Positions 11,786-25,741 are shown, numbered from the stretch's first letter. The stretch: DNA of 64,000 nucleotides from Phialocephala subalpina (GCA_900073065.1 FJOG01000024.1:798973-862972), one strand, 5' to 3'. Notes: generated from the sequence alone by a model not told the origin. Program-made: numbers and translations.

Positions 11786-14700
11786 TTTGACTTTTGGAAG
11801 TTGAGGTGGTGACGAGTTGGGTGTTGTGATTGTGGTTGATTGAAAGACGGTAGAAGGCTGAGTCTTACTTCGTGATATGAAGATGAATAGCGATGAAGAG
11901 GGAATTATATACCCCTCACTTCGCTCTTCCACCTGAGTAGTTTCCTTTATGTCTTTGCTGTGTCTCTAATTCTCACTAACCGCCTTCCCAAAACATAGTA
12001 AGATTACAATAAAGGCTCCAAGACCTCAGAGCCTACGTACAACTGGGGGAGTACGATACGAACGGTCTAGCTGGTATGAAAGATGCACGCAAGGTGCTAC
12101 TTGCCGTACTTGGAATATGGATGCGAGATTTGAGGTACTTCCGTACTTGGCGCATGCGGCGGAGGGTGATCTGCAGCTCGCTTGAGGTTTAGGGGCTGCG
12201 GGAGGGGAGATCTGGCAGGCGCCAAGATATAAGCTTATCTTAGCGCGAGGAGGGGTCTTCACGTAAGCAGTGTTATGGACTGTAATTGGAGGGAGACTCT
12301 GGGAGTACTAAGAAGAGCGCGCCATATTAAGAGGGATGTAATGATTTGCCTCTGGAAGAAGAATGAGATATGTTGCGAGTTGAATTGTGGTTCTATTTGG
12401 AGAAATCAAACTTATCAAAGGGCAGTGATACAAAACATTGCGAGAATGGAACAAAACTTCCAGCGCTTATGTATCTATGAAAGCCTGCAACATGATTTTC
12501 GGTGTAATGAAAAGGCTGCAAGTAGGTCGCGGATCCCGGCTTCTGGATGGGGATTCTCAATACTGCCCGTCAGTTGACACTTTTCAGCTTTTCAGCAGGG
12601 AGTCATGACTCAAGAACTTACATCTAATCAAAATTGCTTGCCAAAGTACGAAGACGTTGTTCCCCAACTAAGAGACGCCTCAGATAGCAAGCAGAGCGAC
12701 TGCTAAAAGAAGCGTGAAGTCACGTGTATCTATCGATATCGGCGCTGAATAGGAGTGCGGTCGGTCTTGAACGGCAAAACGCGGTGCCGGTGGGCTTGGA
12801 GTGCGTCTCTTTGAATGTTCTAAAATCTCCAGAGGATTTATGATGCTCCAAAGAGACCCAAAGCAGTACAGATACTGCCGGGAGAGTTCTATGACGAAGT
12901 GTTTTTATACGTCGAAGTCGATTTCGTTTGAAGCTTCACCTTTGACTAGCTACATGCCACATGGTTTATCTATAGAATGTAAGGTTAGTTGAGATCCTGT
13001 GAACTCTACTTGCGATGTTGTCTATCTAGACGTGACAATTTTGCTAAGGTTCTTCATTTGATCATGCGCTGAGACTTAATAGCGGGGCCTCGAGCAGGAA
13101 AGGGTTAGCGAGCCGAAGCGAGGAACGCTAACTCTTTTCGTACGAACTTCAGACTGGTCATCATCTTTATATATTTGTTTCAAGGATTGATTAAACCCGA
13201 TAGCTAGAGGAGCTCTCCTCATATTCTGAGTTTCTTGAGCTTTGGTTGACCCAAAGAAGTATCTCCGTAGTGAAGGATCCCGGGCATAGCGGCTCCACTC
13301 CCTCTTGGTTGTGTCTTCTCTTCGCCATTTCGTGACGTTGACTTAGGAGTAAGACTTGGTTGGTGTGTGATTCGTGCGAGAGGGCTGTAGCGTCCGGGGT
13401 GAGAGTATTGCTGGAGGTGCAGTGCTGTGGTTGGCTTGGCGTTTCAAATGGAAGTTGACCAGCTTACCCTCCTCTTCTTTCTGAAGAGCGCGACAGCTAC
13501 CAGCCCAGATTTATAGGTGTCTCGATATGATCTTCCTCATATTAGAAAACGTCGGTCGCAAGATTGATGTATTGGTTGAGAGTTGCGCTGAATCCTCCAT
13601 CACGGATTCCGCCTTTCCCTCCAGACGCCCTTCTTCTCGCACAAGACGCAGTGCTCTGATCCTCGCTCTGCTCTGCACGTGTAGTGTCTGAGCATACACT
13701 CGAGACAAATGAATGTGGAGGGTTCGTAACGGCTACACTCGACGTGTTTGCCTGCCTTCTGACAGTTGATGCGTTTTGGATCAGGAGAAGATCTCGTTTG
13801 ATTGTGAAGGTGATGGAACAAGACCATTGATTCAAGTTTTCCACACCCGAGGTCTTCTACCTTGAGGTATGGCAGTTGCAGAACATCGCGATAGGGTCAG
13901 CGAAATTTCCTAGTAGTGATATTCGGATCTCTGTGCTCCTAGTCTCATTAGGGCTCTTGAGGAGCAGCATCCGAGGCAAGCTTGGAGACGTAGGTGCCTT
14001 GAGTCTGAGACTTTTGTTTGCCCCTGTGGCAATGTTGGTTTGAGCTTTAGGTCTTGTAGTGAATTTAGATTGTTGTTAGATTTGGACATTAGCATGGACT
14101 TTCAGCACAAACTTCACTTCAGTCTCAACCAGCTTGCCGCCGACCAAGAATTTCGGTTTGTCTGAACTTGCTTATCGTTTCGGCATGTTCATCCTGGGCT
14201 TTGGCAACCTGGGTATGTAAGAAATACTAGGTGTCGACCATGCTTGTGGTACGGAGGATCAAGCAGGCCCCTTTCGAAGTGAGACTGAAGCGATGTCTCG
14301 AGGAGCTTCTTTTTTCTGACAATTGTAGCTCGGGTTGCGGAGTACAAGAAAGATGCTGCTGCAGGTGAAGTCCAGAAGAGTGAAAAAAAAAAGGCTTAGA
14401 AGATACATGTATAATAGTTTTTGAAATATAAGGTATTAGGAAATTCGGTGATAATGCAGAGCAAAGGTGAAAGCCGTACACATAGGGGCAACTCCTGCAC
14501 CTATGTAGGTGGTTCAAGATCTCAGTCCGAGGTGAAAATGATTGATGCATACTCTTTGACCTGTCGTAGTAATTCGAAAGCAAGCGGAGAGAAACACAAA
14601 GAAAGTAAGGACTGACCTTGACACTCGTCAGTAGATCTAGGAAGTCGCTATCTGGACAGCAAGTAGGTATGCCTCCGATTCCCAACAAACTCCAATCACC

Positions 14701-14855
14701 GAAGTGCTCCGGGACAATCTCCCCGCTCAAGTGTTCAAATCAATTCACAGACTTTGAGGGTCACGTGCGGAGACCATGAAGCACAGCAGTCATCATACCA
14801 ATCATTAGAAACCCAATCACTCACGCGACAATCCCCCAACCCATCTTCCTCCATT
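11786..14855. other. Mostly non-coding stretch between secreted-protein and beta-lactamase-like genes
   Basis: Short open frames occur on both strands but none is convincing apart from the weak cysteine-rich ORF listed separately. A minus-strand ORF starting at 14730 (MSGEIVPEHFGDWSLLGIGG...) runs into a GTCAGT donor-like site after 38 residues and could be a first exon, but no partner exon could be fixed. The repeat-like pair GTTAGCG/CGCTAAC near 13105-13130 could form a small hairpin. Confidence 0.4.
13600..13827 (-). CDS. Weak candidate: small cysteine-rich ORF
   Basis: A 75-residue minus-strand frame contains seven cysteines in a spaced pattern (INCQKAGKHVEC, FICLECMLRHYTC, EHCVLCEKKG). 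Paired CxxC units followed by a lysine-glycine resemble the small metal-binding cysteine clusters found in some uncharacterised fungal proteins. The ORF is short, its borders are uncertain, and a second frame also reads through here. It may be an exon of a larger or decayed gene. Cysteine spacing is the only evidence. Confidence 0.25.
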   Translation of the reverse strand: MVLFHHLHNQTRSSPDPKRINCQKAGKHVECSRYEPSTFICLECMLRHYTCRAERGSEHCVLCEKKGVWRERRNP

Positions 14856-16655
14856 TCAAGCCCTCTCATACACTCCCCTAAAGCCCCTAGCATCAACGCT
14901 CGTCGCTCTCCCGTCCCCACTCAACTCAATAACAAATTCATCCAAACCCACCCCTCCATAAACCGCCGCATCAACAATAAACCAATCAATACAATTCAGT
15001 ACGAAAGCTCCCTCTTCTTGGCTCTGCAGTTGAATAACCATTCTCCATCCCTCCCTTTCCCCATCCGTACTTTTCAACCCCGAAGGATTCAACCTCAGCG
15101 CGTACCCCACATCGTTGAAACCTTTTATCATATCCGTGCCATTGAGCACCCATTCTGTGACTGCTAGGCCTGGATATTCGTCAACTTCAATGCTTAGCGT
15201 TTCGTTGGGGTGATAGACATTGGAGGTGTAAGTGCCGAAATAGGTGGTATTGGCTTCTTAGCAGCAGCTTCGAGAGCAGGGATAGCGATGGCGGCGATGA
15301 TGTCTGAGATCACTGTGTTGACGAGAACAGCGTCGTCTCCTGCTACTAGGACGGTGAAGCCGATGTCCCAGTCGGGCAGGAGGAAGAAGTTGGAGTAGTA
15401 GAGGCCGATGTGGCCTGCTTTTGTGTACCTGAAGATGGGGCAATCAGCCAATGTCTCTTCATGCAGGAGAACTCTGAGCGTGATATCACTTACATCCAAG
15501 ATGTTTTACCTCCAGATGATGCAGGGGCCTTGAAAATCTCCCAAGGCGCCCCAACAAGCATATCATCATTCGCCTTAAACGTACTTGGCTTCATCCACCT
15601 CCTCGTCTGTGCTGGGCTCAACAACTTACTCCCCAAAATACTTTGTCCAATCTTTCTCAAATCATTACTAGAAGAGTAATAACTCCCCGCTGGGTCAATG
15701 AAAATCAAATCCTCACTAAACACCGCAACGCTGTCGTTGTGTGAAATCACGCCTTGAGAGATAGGGGCATTGGAATAATAAGTTTCGTTGAGACCGAGAG
15801 GGAGGATGAAATTCTCCTCGAAAAGGGTAGTGAATTCTTCCTCGTCATGGATTCGAGCGCGAAAGCAAGCAACGCAAACGCAGTGTTTGAGTAACTCGGT
15901 CCATGGAAAGGCGCCAGTCCCGGGTGGGCGAGAGTGATGCTTTCGAAAAAAGCAGTGCGAGTGCAAGGCGATACCGCAACGTTGAGACAGCCGTCATCTG
16001 AGATATTTCCTGGAATGGGGGAGATGATGGTTGGTAACGGGACGCCTGGAGGGAGGTACATGGCGTCGGCGGGATCAGCGCGAGCGTCTCCTGCTCCTCC
16101 CAACGGAATGCCGCCGAGGTGGGAGGTCAGGGAGCCGATTGTTACGGAGGACCAGTCTGTGATGTCTATTTCGTTGTTTGACGCTGGGTTGAGGGCGAAG
16201 TAGGTGGCGAGTTCGGGGATGTATTTGGTAATTGGCTCGTTAAAGGTGCTGTCGCCGACGGAGATGAGGAATATGTAAACTGTTAGGAGCTTCGAAATAC
16301 TGCCGATGCGGTAGAGGCTATGGGAGTCGATCTCTTTCACGCCTTCGGTGGAATTGGCAAGACCAGGAGCATCCCAATGATAATCAAGCAAACTCTCCTC
16401 ATGTTGTGAGAAAATATCGACCGAAAAGGAAGTGGAGCTAGCATCCATCATCCCAAAAGTCGCGTTTCCAGAGCTGATACAGTCGGAAATAGATTTCTGG
16501 ATGGAAACGATGGCATTTTGGAACACGGTGCTATTCGATGGTCTTCGAGGAGGCGGAATGTCTGGCCCGAGGAGTGCACAATGCTGAAGTTCTGCTCGAG
16601 CTGGCAGAAGCAAAGCAAGAATCGCAAATGCGGAGAACATGGTGAGAAGAAACAT
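14856..16655 (-). pseudogene. Secreted beta-lactamase-fold serine hydrolase, two frameshifts
   Basis: Fungal member of the class C beta-lactamase / penicillin-binding-protein-like fold, expected to be an extracellular serine hydrolase of unknown substrate. Reading starts at the ATG at 16655 with signal peptide MFLLTMFSAFAILALLLPARA. The nucleophile motif SxxK is present as SISK (in YRIGSISKLL) and the YxN motif as YSN (in GPSYSNTAF). Shortly after YSN, near 15845-15860, the frame shifts by one base and continues as EEFTTLFEENFILPLGLNE. An intron at 15429-15493 (GTAAGT...TTCAG) follows and leads to YTKAGHIGLYYSNFFLLP. A second one-base shift near 15250-15260 is needed to continue into TYFGTYTSNVYHPNETL and the end at 14856. 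Neither shift has splice signals. The gene is either a recent pseudogene or carries assembly indels. Confidence 0.75.
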
Positions 16656-17597
16656 TTCGAAGGTTGGATCTGCGGACTCGTGAAAGGACAAGTGAAGCAG
16701 TAGGAGAGGGTGGTTAGGTAAAATCCGAATGATCTTTGGACATTACGAAGCTTACCCGTGATGATGGAAGTTGAGGCATCGTGATTTGCACACTCGTTCA
16801 ATCTCTCGATGCCAAGTGAAAGCCTAAAGCACTACGACAGCAAAAGAGGCGGTGATGTACAGAAGAATGGCAATCGTCTTTGCCATACAATCCCTCGCTG
16901 TACATCCCAGGGCTGAACATTCTCCTTCACTGTGTGACGAAATGCGGCTTACATTCGTGTCGAACAACGAGGAATGAGAGATGCAGCATAAGGTTACTGT
17001 GCCACACATCAACGCGTTGTTCCACGAGCACTTGCACATTCAAGTTGACTCAATTCGGCTCGCCGACTGCTTGCTTTCGTACAAACCTCAACTCAATCAA
17101 AAGTCCGTGATCTTGTCTGCGACACTGAAATAAAGTGCTGACAGACCCCATGTCCCCATCTCAAAACGCTCGAACCCCGATAGGCTTCGCTTCCAGTCAG
17201 CTCACCACGCGTGACTGCAGCTTGGACATGTCATTGTCACACAGGAACTGCCGAAGATGACCTCTGCGCCGAAGAAGAAACATTCGATGAAAAGGGAGGA
17301 GAAGAATGCAGAGCCAGACGAGAACGGCGAGACGAAAGCCGATAGTGCATCGATACTGTAACGCAAACTCGAAACGCTGGCACTCGCAGCCCTGCTTGAA
17401 AGAACTTCGTGAATATCTTTACGCCATCATAAGTACAAATCTCTAATCCTATCCCAAACTCTACTCCACACAATGCACCACCCTTTCTTTTCTTTTCGTC
17501 CGTCGTGAGCATCATACCATGTACCGCCATTCCACCCACCAATCTATATGTCCACGCCCCCAAATGGCTCCTCTATGCACAACTCCCAATTCCTTGA
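16656..17597. other. Intergenic, no gene seen
   Basis: Separates the start of the beta-lactamase-like gene from the 3' end of the BEACH gene. The only signal-peptide-like stretch is MAKTIAILLYITASFAVVVL on the minus strand at about 16826-16885, followed at once by a stop with no convincing next exon. Confidence 0.5.
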
Positions 17598-20500
17598 CTA
17601 TCGTTCTCGCTGGATCAAAGTCCACTCATACTGCCTCAGAGTTAGTTATGTTCAATTTGAGAGGGTGAACGTTAGACTTACGACCCTCCCATCCTCATCC
17701 CCAGTATAAACGCACTGCGCCATCGGACAAACACACGTAATCGCCGCCTCACTCCCATTCCCTCCTCCCCTCATCACATCACTTCTCGACCGACTCCTGG
17801 CCCTCTGTCTCCCCCCATTCTTCGGCACGCTTAAACTACCCACCGCAGTCTGCTCCCCATCATCTCTATGCTCTAACCTCTTCACCAATTCCAGAACCCA
17901 CTTCCCCTTCCTGGCGACCTTTTTCCAAATATTCACAACCCCATTCCTCTGCCCTGTAAACAGCAGGTTATTCTCAAGCCACTCATTTCCAACCCCCTCG
18001 TAAAAAGCACAGGAAGCTATATAGTCCTCATGCCCCTCACAAACATTTTGCTCAAGTATAAACTCGCCGTTCAGAGTGTACAACGTCACTTTCTGGCCAT
18101 GACAGAGCATAATGTCACCGTTTACGTCGTTGATTCGCGCGCATTCGATTTGGCCCCGTCCATGGGTTAAGCGTCTAACGAATTCGAGACGATTGAGGTC
18201 CCAAAGGATGACTGTCCCATCTGCTGAAGCTGAGAGGAGGGTTGAAAAGGATTTTGACGACGTGAGCACGTTGACTGGTGTTTTATGTCCGAAAAGGCTT
18301 GAGCGGGGTTGAAGATCGACAGGTTTTGAAGGAGAGGTGATAACGGTGTGAGCAGAGAGTACGCAATCTTCTCCCGCTGTGATGAGGAGTTGGCTGGAGG
18401 CGAAGAGACACGTTGATAATTGTCCTTGATGCAGATTTTCGAAAAGTCCGACTAGTTTTTTGGAATCGGTCGTGTAGAAGCGGATACTGTTATCTGCGAA
18501 TCCCCATTCGAGGTATTTATCGTAATGCGGAGGTAGATTGAGTCTAAATGCCGTAGCACACAACAACCTATCAAGCTTGGGCGAATAGATGAGGGACGAA
18601 ACTCGTTCATGAGAATCGAGAAGAGGGACAGGTAGACGTGTGAGTACTTGGGCAGAGGTATCGAGACGACGGATCTTATTCCGGATATCTTCACGCGCTT
18701 GGTGAGGCTTGGAGAATACTTGGTGAGGAGTTTGGCCGAAGTTATGGATTATGCCGATGGTGGCGAGGCGTTCGACGGGGTCGATTATGTTGTCGAGGTC
18801 TTTGGCGCCGTGGTAGGAGAGGTGGTGGAAGACGTTTACGCTTTCGATTGCTGCTTCGCCGCGTTGTTTGCACCCGAACACGAGGTCAATCCACTGGTGT
18901 AGATATTTGCTTACGTATGGGCTTTCGAGGGCTTCGCGGTGCTTGGCTATGAAGATTTTGGGATCTCCTTTTGCCCATGGTGGGAGTTGGACGGTGTCGA
19001 TACCGCCGCCGTTGCCTTGTCTCATGCCGAAGTTGTAGCCATTGCTGTTCGTGAGGAACTCGGGGAGGTAGAAGAACTCTGGAATCAATTCTCGAACATC
19101 GCTCATATTGTCCTTAGATGCAGATTGCCAAGCCTTTTCGATCGAATAGAACAATCTATCAGGATGATCAAAATTGCCACCTTGAAGCAACAGATACGAC
19201 TGCACGAAAGGCTGAAGTCTGATCAGATAGGATGTGACAATCATAGCTGATGAATAATGTGTGCCGTAGTGGAAAGGTGGAGAGTTCTGATCCATCTCTG
19301 CAAACGTCTTGTATCGTTCGATAAAGTCAGCAGCACGAGAATTATGCTGAGCCCCCATAGGTTTGGACAGATCTCTGTAAGTTGCAGGATTGTCGAGATC
19401 CAATTCCTCACTGGTGTAATCTGCCAGCACCCATGGGAAGACTGGGTACTGGGTGAGATCATTGAAGGTCCTTCCAGCCATCGTATTGACGAGCATCAAG
19501 TAATGGAAGTTCGAGATCTCGCCTTTAGCCCATCTCCTCATGGCAGGATTCCACGCAGAAGAATTGAAGATGTTGCCGAACTTGGAGCCAAACGTTGTTG
19601 GCGTCTCCTCAGAGACCTTCAAAGCCTCAAGCCGCCAGCCATCTTCCGGATTTGGTAAAGTCGTGCTTCCAGTCGTATGTGGAGCCTTTGAAGTAAGTCT
19701 CGAGTGGAGATCGTCTCTCGACGATGGTGAGATAGCTGTTAGCAAGTAGCTTCTTCCATCAGTGAAGAAGACCTCAACAGCCACGTCTCTAAACAAGAAT
19801 CGCCGCTTCGAAATACTAATCACATCACTCCACTTCCAACTCCTAGCCTCTTGATCCGCTCTCGAAGTTTGCGAGCGTTTGTCCGTAGTCTTCTGACCAG
19901 CAATCATCTGCAGGTACGGATCTCGTTCTTCTTTTGGAGCTTGCGAAACATTTACAATTTCTCCATCGGATCGCTGGAAAACATTGTCGATGAGATACAA
20001 GCAGTTTTTGCCGATGATGAGTAAGCCTTCGCAAGCTTCAAGACCGATGATTCGGGAGATGTTGAAGACGTTCTGGACTTGGTCGCCGTGGCGGAGACTG
20101 CGCATGACTTTGCGGTTCTTGTCTTCGTATCCGTCCTCATCGCCTGGGTCGTTTGGATCATCGACGAGCTCGAAATCTTCTTCGGGCATGACGCTTCCTT
20201 GTGCTCCGTCAGCTTGATCTGGTTCATTGAGTGATGCATCGTTGGAGCCGTCAGCCTGCGAGTCTGGTAGCAGATCATTGGGTGTGCTTGCTACGGGTGT
20301 TATTGCAGACGGGGTGACTGTTGTTGGATTGGTTGTAAGAGTCGAGAGCTTTGTGTTAAGCTTCAAGGCGCCGTTAGCAGCTGCATCCGTGATCCTACGT
20401 TTTGGCTGATAGTCATAACTTGGTGGTGCTCTATCTGGCAACATGCGCAGACGCATCCGATTTCGTCCTTCTGTCCGATCAAGCTTCCACTTAACGGGAC

Positions 20501-23500
20501 ATTCAGCCTCGAAAATTGCACATGGTCTATGAAGTTCCCGATCTATCTTCGAGTAAGTTGATGCAAGGAAGCCATAGTTGTCTTGCTGGTCTTGTTGAGC
20601 TCTTTGGTGTTTGAGATGCTCGGAGGCGTAGATGTTCTTCATCCACATTGTTGATGCGAGATCATGTCGGAAGAGAATGTCCTGTTCGTTCAGATCCTCG
20701 GAGTGCCATTGACGGAGCTTCTCTCGACGCTTTGCTACACGCGTTTTGGCTGTCTCTTCAGTCTTCTCATTTTCAGCACTGACGAAGTCGTCCCAAGCCT
20801 TTGACATAACTCCAAAGAATAGCGAATCGAGCTCCACACGCTGATCGTCAACCCACTCGACAAAGGTCTCATTGTCGAGTTCCATGAGCTTTTTGAATCC
20901 AGAAGCCAAACTTCTATGCTCGCTCGTCATGGCATTCTGGAACATAGCCGAAGTCTCATCAGGTTTCTGTACAAGCATGATTCGCCAGAGATTCGCTGCA
21001 GCAAGTCGGATCTTCTCTCTTGAATCTACAAGCTTCAGATACAACTGATAGCATATCAACTTTAAGAAATTCTCTTCGCTGACGTCGGATGACAAAACGA
21101 CCGTCTGCCAGTATAGAAGCTTGTCCATGAAGGCAAGTGCTTCTTCTTCTAGAACTTGAGCGCTGTCCAACTCCGAAAGACGAAGCAGAACAACTCGAAG
21201 GAAAACGCTTTTAATAGTCAGGATAGCTTGACTGCATAACCGTACACTCTTGATCTGGGAGATTTCTGGACGCTGAAGGTACTCGAGTAATGTTCCTGCA
21301 AAATCCAACAAAGGCTCTGCACCACTCAAGAACCAACCCTCAAAGATAGATTCACCAATGTGAAGTACAAAGCGCGCCATATTCTGGAGCAGCTTAGGCT
21401 CCCACAGTGACTTCTGGTCCAGCTGAACCGTATTTCCGAGTTCTGAGATCGTGTTGCGTAACAAGTATGATTCGAAATATGCTTGATGTTCTTGAAATCC
21501 AGGAGGAACTTTTTGAAAAAGTCCAAAGCCAGGGAATTCCTTCCGAACCATGACTTGGTCCACAAAGACATTGACGACAAGCTCAAGCAAGCCTTCTACC
21601 AAGGAATTGCTGATTTTCTGCTGCTTGAGTTTCTTTTTGGGTGACATAACGAGATTCAATCGAGCAGATGAAGGGCTAAATTCGGACGGTCGAGAAGTCA
21701 GGAGAATGAAAGATGACCCCCGTCTCAGAGGCTTAGCTCTTGGTGCAGTCGGGCTTGGAGGAAGCATTGTTTCGACAGACGAAGTTCTGACAATCGGGGC
21801 AGGCGTCGTAGTAGCCCGAGATATCGGTCGAATGATGACATCGTCGCCTTCGAACGTCAAGGCTGAGTCTCGAGAATTCAATTCCGTTTCCGCGCTGACG
21901 GCATCCGTGCTGACGATGGCTGGGAAGAGCACAACCAGTAGGAGGCGGATGTATTCGGATGAAACTGCAAAGTCACGAAACTCAGCAGACTTTGAATGCA
22001 AGTCGGCAAAGAATCGGATCACGGTGTGCAAGACGGTGGCTTGCCCGGTCAGGCGTACGCTCTTAGGTTGGTGTGTTTCTATGAAGAATTAGCTGGTGAG
22101 ATCAAGACCGTCCACAAGGCATTACTTACGTCTCGATTCCAGTTCTTTTGTCAGAGACATGGATCTCCGACGGTTTGTAGTGGCAGGCACGTCCAATGCT
22201 GCTTTCGAAGCTTGCCTGTTGCCCTTCTCCGCTAGAGGAGAATCAGGGTCATCCTGATGGATGAGAACATCCTTCAATCCATGCTGTAGCATAGAGAGGA
22301 TTACAGGTAAAGCCTGGGAATAGACGACTTTGCTGCTGTTGAAATTTTCAAGCAGACTGTAGAGCTCGAATGAACGTTCGAAGTCAATGTCGGCAACATC
22401 GTAGTTGAACAAGATGGAAAGGAGGATAGGCCACAGAGTTGGGATATCCCACCATCTCTTGAGTCGATAGCGCATGATGGCAAAGCCACCTGTCTTGCTG
22501 CTGGCGAACTTCGAAACATAGGCAGAACCATGTACGACGAGGAGACGTGCAAGGATTTTTGTGCCGTGTACGATCACTTCGGGGTCATCTTCAGTTAGAA
22601 GGTGGAGAAGCCACTGTATAATGTCAGAATCCGTCTTGGATCTTGAAGCTGGTAGAATTACCTTGTTCGTAACGGTCTTTGCAAACTTTCGAATATTCAC
22701 ATTATTTCCCTTCTCACACAAGAGATCCGAGTACATTTCCAGTACCCTGTTGCCGAGCTGCCTTTTGGTGAGTGTAGTGGAGATAATGTCCGGGTTGTCT
22801 AGCATAGTGTCCAATGCTGGTCGACGAGGGGTTTCTGCACCTTGCCTGGATCGCACTGGAAGCGTGCCAGACAATCCTTTGGGCGTACGGGAAGCGGAGG
22901 AGCTCGTTGGCTTGTGATAGGCGTATGTGACGAAGAGTGCCAGGGCACGGAAGACTTCCGATGTCATGTTGCATTTCACTAAGCAGTGGAGAGCTTCCAT
23001 GAAGGAAGGGAAGACATCTTGTGAGAATGTCTCCGCCTTGAGAGCATCCAAAAATCTCTTGACGATTCCTGAGGAGAGTTAATTGAAGCGCGAGACAAAC
23101 TTTGGGTTGACTTACGCATCCGGAGCAATCTCCTGGAATTGAATTCATGGAACTTGCTCTTGACGCCAAAAACAATGAACTGCCTGTAGTACAACCTCTG
23201 GGTAATCAATGCGGTCTTGCGCCACATATCAAAGTCCACCAGTAGGATTCGATACGCCAACGGATTGATGATGTACGAGTCTTCTGGCTTCTCGTGATTG
23301 TAACCAACAAAGTCTAAGACCAGACTCAGAAGCTGGAAGCTAAGCTGATCGCGGTCTTCACTGGTCATAACAGAGGGTTCTGGACCTGACTTAGAGGAAA
23401 CGACGACTCCAGCGCCGACTTTCCCGCGCAGAAGAGCGCCTAGGATAGCATATCCGTTCTCCTTCTCGACTGCCTCGCTATTTCGCCAACTGCCCTTGAT

Positions 23501-25741
23501 GCTTTCGAATAGAATCTCGACAGCTCGGACAATGTCGTCTTTTGTGTTAGCATCCTCGACGAGTTTCAGAGCAATACCTGTGAAGCCTCCAAGTCGCCAC
23601 ATAGTATTGTCTAACGATTGAGGTACAACCACAACCGGATCACCAGTGAGAACGGTAGTTCCGTGAGCTCGTGTCAGAGCATCGTTAACGCAGGGAACCG
23701 ATCCATTGATAGCTACAGACGTTCCATTGTTATGTGTCAACTGAAACAGATTGTTCGCTGCAATTCCATTCAAGCCTCGTAGAAGCTGTGATTCATATTC
23801 TTTATGACGGTCATCGTCTCCGAGCACAGCTGTAGGCAGAATGCTAAGCACAATACGACTTTCTGGAAGGACCATGCTTGCTTTCTCCCTGATGGCATTA
23901 AGAATGTCGGAATTCTCGTCTTTTCCAGGATGCATGAGCTCATTGCGCATTCCCAGCGCTGCTGATGCTTCATATGTCTGGAAGCCTCCAAGACAGTCCT
24001 GAAAGTTGCCATTGTAGCGAGGTCCGAGCCGAAAGTACACTGCAATCAGATCATCACTGAGAGCGTCTTCAAAGAGATGAGCGGAGGCTAGGGACCAGCG
24101 AGAGAAAACCACACCAGAGCCTAGGCGGTCGGATAAATCTCTTGGCGTGCCTAGGAATGCTTGTACCGGATTCGTCTTGTTGGACCCGGATGCGAAAGAT
24201 GTAAAGCTATCCGTACTCGCGTTTGAAGGAGCCGGAGGCGAAGGATATTGGCACTTCGTTTGCTCAACGAATTCTCCATCCACGTACAGTGCTGCTTTGC
24301 TTGCGCTCATTGTTCTCGGCCGTCGATGAACAATTGCAACATGATACCATTTGTGCTCTTTGAAGACCATAGACTTGAATCTCACACTTGGTCTCGTGGA
24401 TCTTACAGAAGTTTGGAGGATAAAGTTGTGTGTGTCCTTTTCGATGTATGCAAGGACAAAGCATGTCTGAGAGGAGTCAAATGCTCCAAAGATAGTAGTA
24501 AAGGAACCAGGATCAAATTGATCGATGTAAATCCATGCGGTGAACGAGTATCCAGCTGAAGTTGATGGCGGTGGGAATGACCGTCCTAAAGTTGGAAGCT
24601 CTATTGAAGCATATCCATGCAAAGAGAGGTCGAACTGTATGTATGCAGGGGCGTGTGACTTTTTCATTGCCCGAAGAAGAAATTCAGCCGCTGCAGGCGA
24701 TTTGTTACAAACAAGGGATTGGGCATCTTGTAATGAATTGATGCCCAGAGAGATCAAAGATCCACAAAGAGCTTCCACAGACTTTTTCTCAGAAGGTCCA
24801 AGGGGAGAATCTGATTCGAAAGCAAGAGAAAGAAGTGTTGAGAGTATACCAGTGGAATGCAAGGCCATGAGGTTATGAACAGATATGGAGGATATCCTTG
24901 TCAAAGTCAGAATGACAACAAGTGCAGCTGGGTTTGTTGGTGTATCCGGCCGCCGGGGCATGGTCCGCCAGAAATCGATAATGGTTGGTATAATGTCCGC
25001 ATTGTGCAGCAACGCCCTTTCTTGGAGAATTTCTTGGAGTCTTGTTTCGATGAAGGCTAGTATTCCGCTATCCTTAGCATCGACATCCTTATCTGCCGAT
25101 CGATTTGAGATCTGCACAGCTTTAGATGCAGCCTCGTTGGAGGGGTTACTGTCCAGAGGTGGAGGCTCTTCAACGACCTTTAGACATAGAGCCTGCAGTC
25201 TCTTGTCGTCCAAAGCAAAAGATAGAAGTCTGCCAAAGAGCTGAGCTTCACTCCATGTATCCGATTCGCTTCCGCCAATTCCGATACTAGCTATAGTTTG
25301 CTCAAGAGCGGCCCAACCTCCGCCTTCAACTCTCCGTTTGAAGTATCTTCGATTGCCATAGTGCTCCCTGAATGTCTGTGCTAGTATTCCCAGTATTGCC
25401 TCCAAAAGCCCAAATAGCTGCAGCTTATCTTGTTGACTTCTTTTCGAGGGGTGGTAGAAGCCCGAGAATGTGCGGAGGGTATCTAAGAGAATCTGGAAGC
25501 CATGGAGATGTCGGAAATCGTCATTGGCTCTGGATGTCTCTGAAGCAGCAATGAGGTACTGGCGGATGGACTGACATTGATCTGCAAGTACGCCGAGGTC
25601 GGGATAGGAGTTGGTGGTAGGTTTCTGCAGATTCGCAGTGAGATTATTCAGGAGAATCTGCAGTTCCGCCGTCGCCCGTGTGCTTTCCGGTGGAGAGGAG
25701 GCCGTCGTCGATGAACGTGGCCGCCGCGACCTTGCTGACAT
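17598..25741 (-). CDS. BPH1: BEACH domain protein with C-terminal WD40 repeats
   Basis: Very large cytosolic or membrane-peripheral scaffold of the Chediak-Higashi/LYST class, called Bph1 in yeast, linked to vesicle traffic and vacuolar sorting. Minus-strand exons 23116-25741, 22130-23068, 17682-22078 and 17598-17630 join in frame to 2664 residues. In order there are a helical N-terminal part, a concanavalin-like segment (about 370-560, including GYSFTAWIYIDQFD), further helical armadillo-like sequence, a low-complexity linker, and a BEACH-type PH domain (about 1850-2000, GLLIIGKNCLYLID). The BEACH domain follows (about 2030-2310, with WAKGEISNFHYLMLVNTMAG, QYPVFPWVLADY and HQWIDLVFGCKQRG), then WD40 repeats to the end. 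The short last exon was chosen because it replaces a read-through tail with DGRVYEWTL, the form expected of a final WD repeat. The three introns are 47-51 bp. The start gives a serine/arginine-rich leader. Confidence 0.93.

Noticed and set aside
14227..14730. 167-codon minus-strand ORF as a complete gene
   Set aside because: The frame passes a donor-like site early and the remainder looks non-coding; at best the first 38 residues are an exon, which I could not connect.
13600..14730. One multi-exon gene joining the 14.7 kb ORF, the 14.0 kb ORF and the cysteine-rich ORF
   Set aside because: Possible on strand and order, but splice phases could not be made consistent by hand.
16824..17039. Minus-strand frame ending in a signal-peptide-like hydrophobic stretch
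   Set aside because: The hydrophobic segment is followed directly by a stop and no convincing donor and next exon was found.
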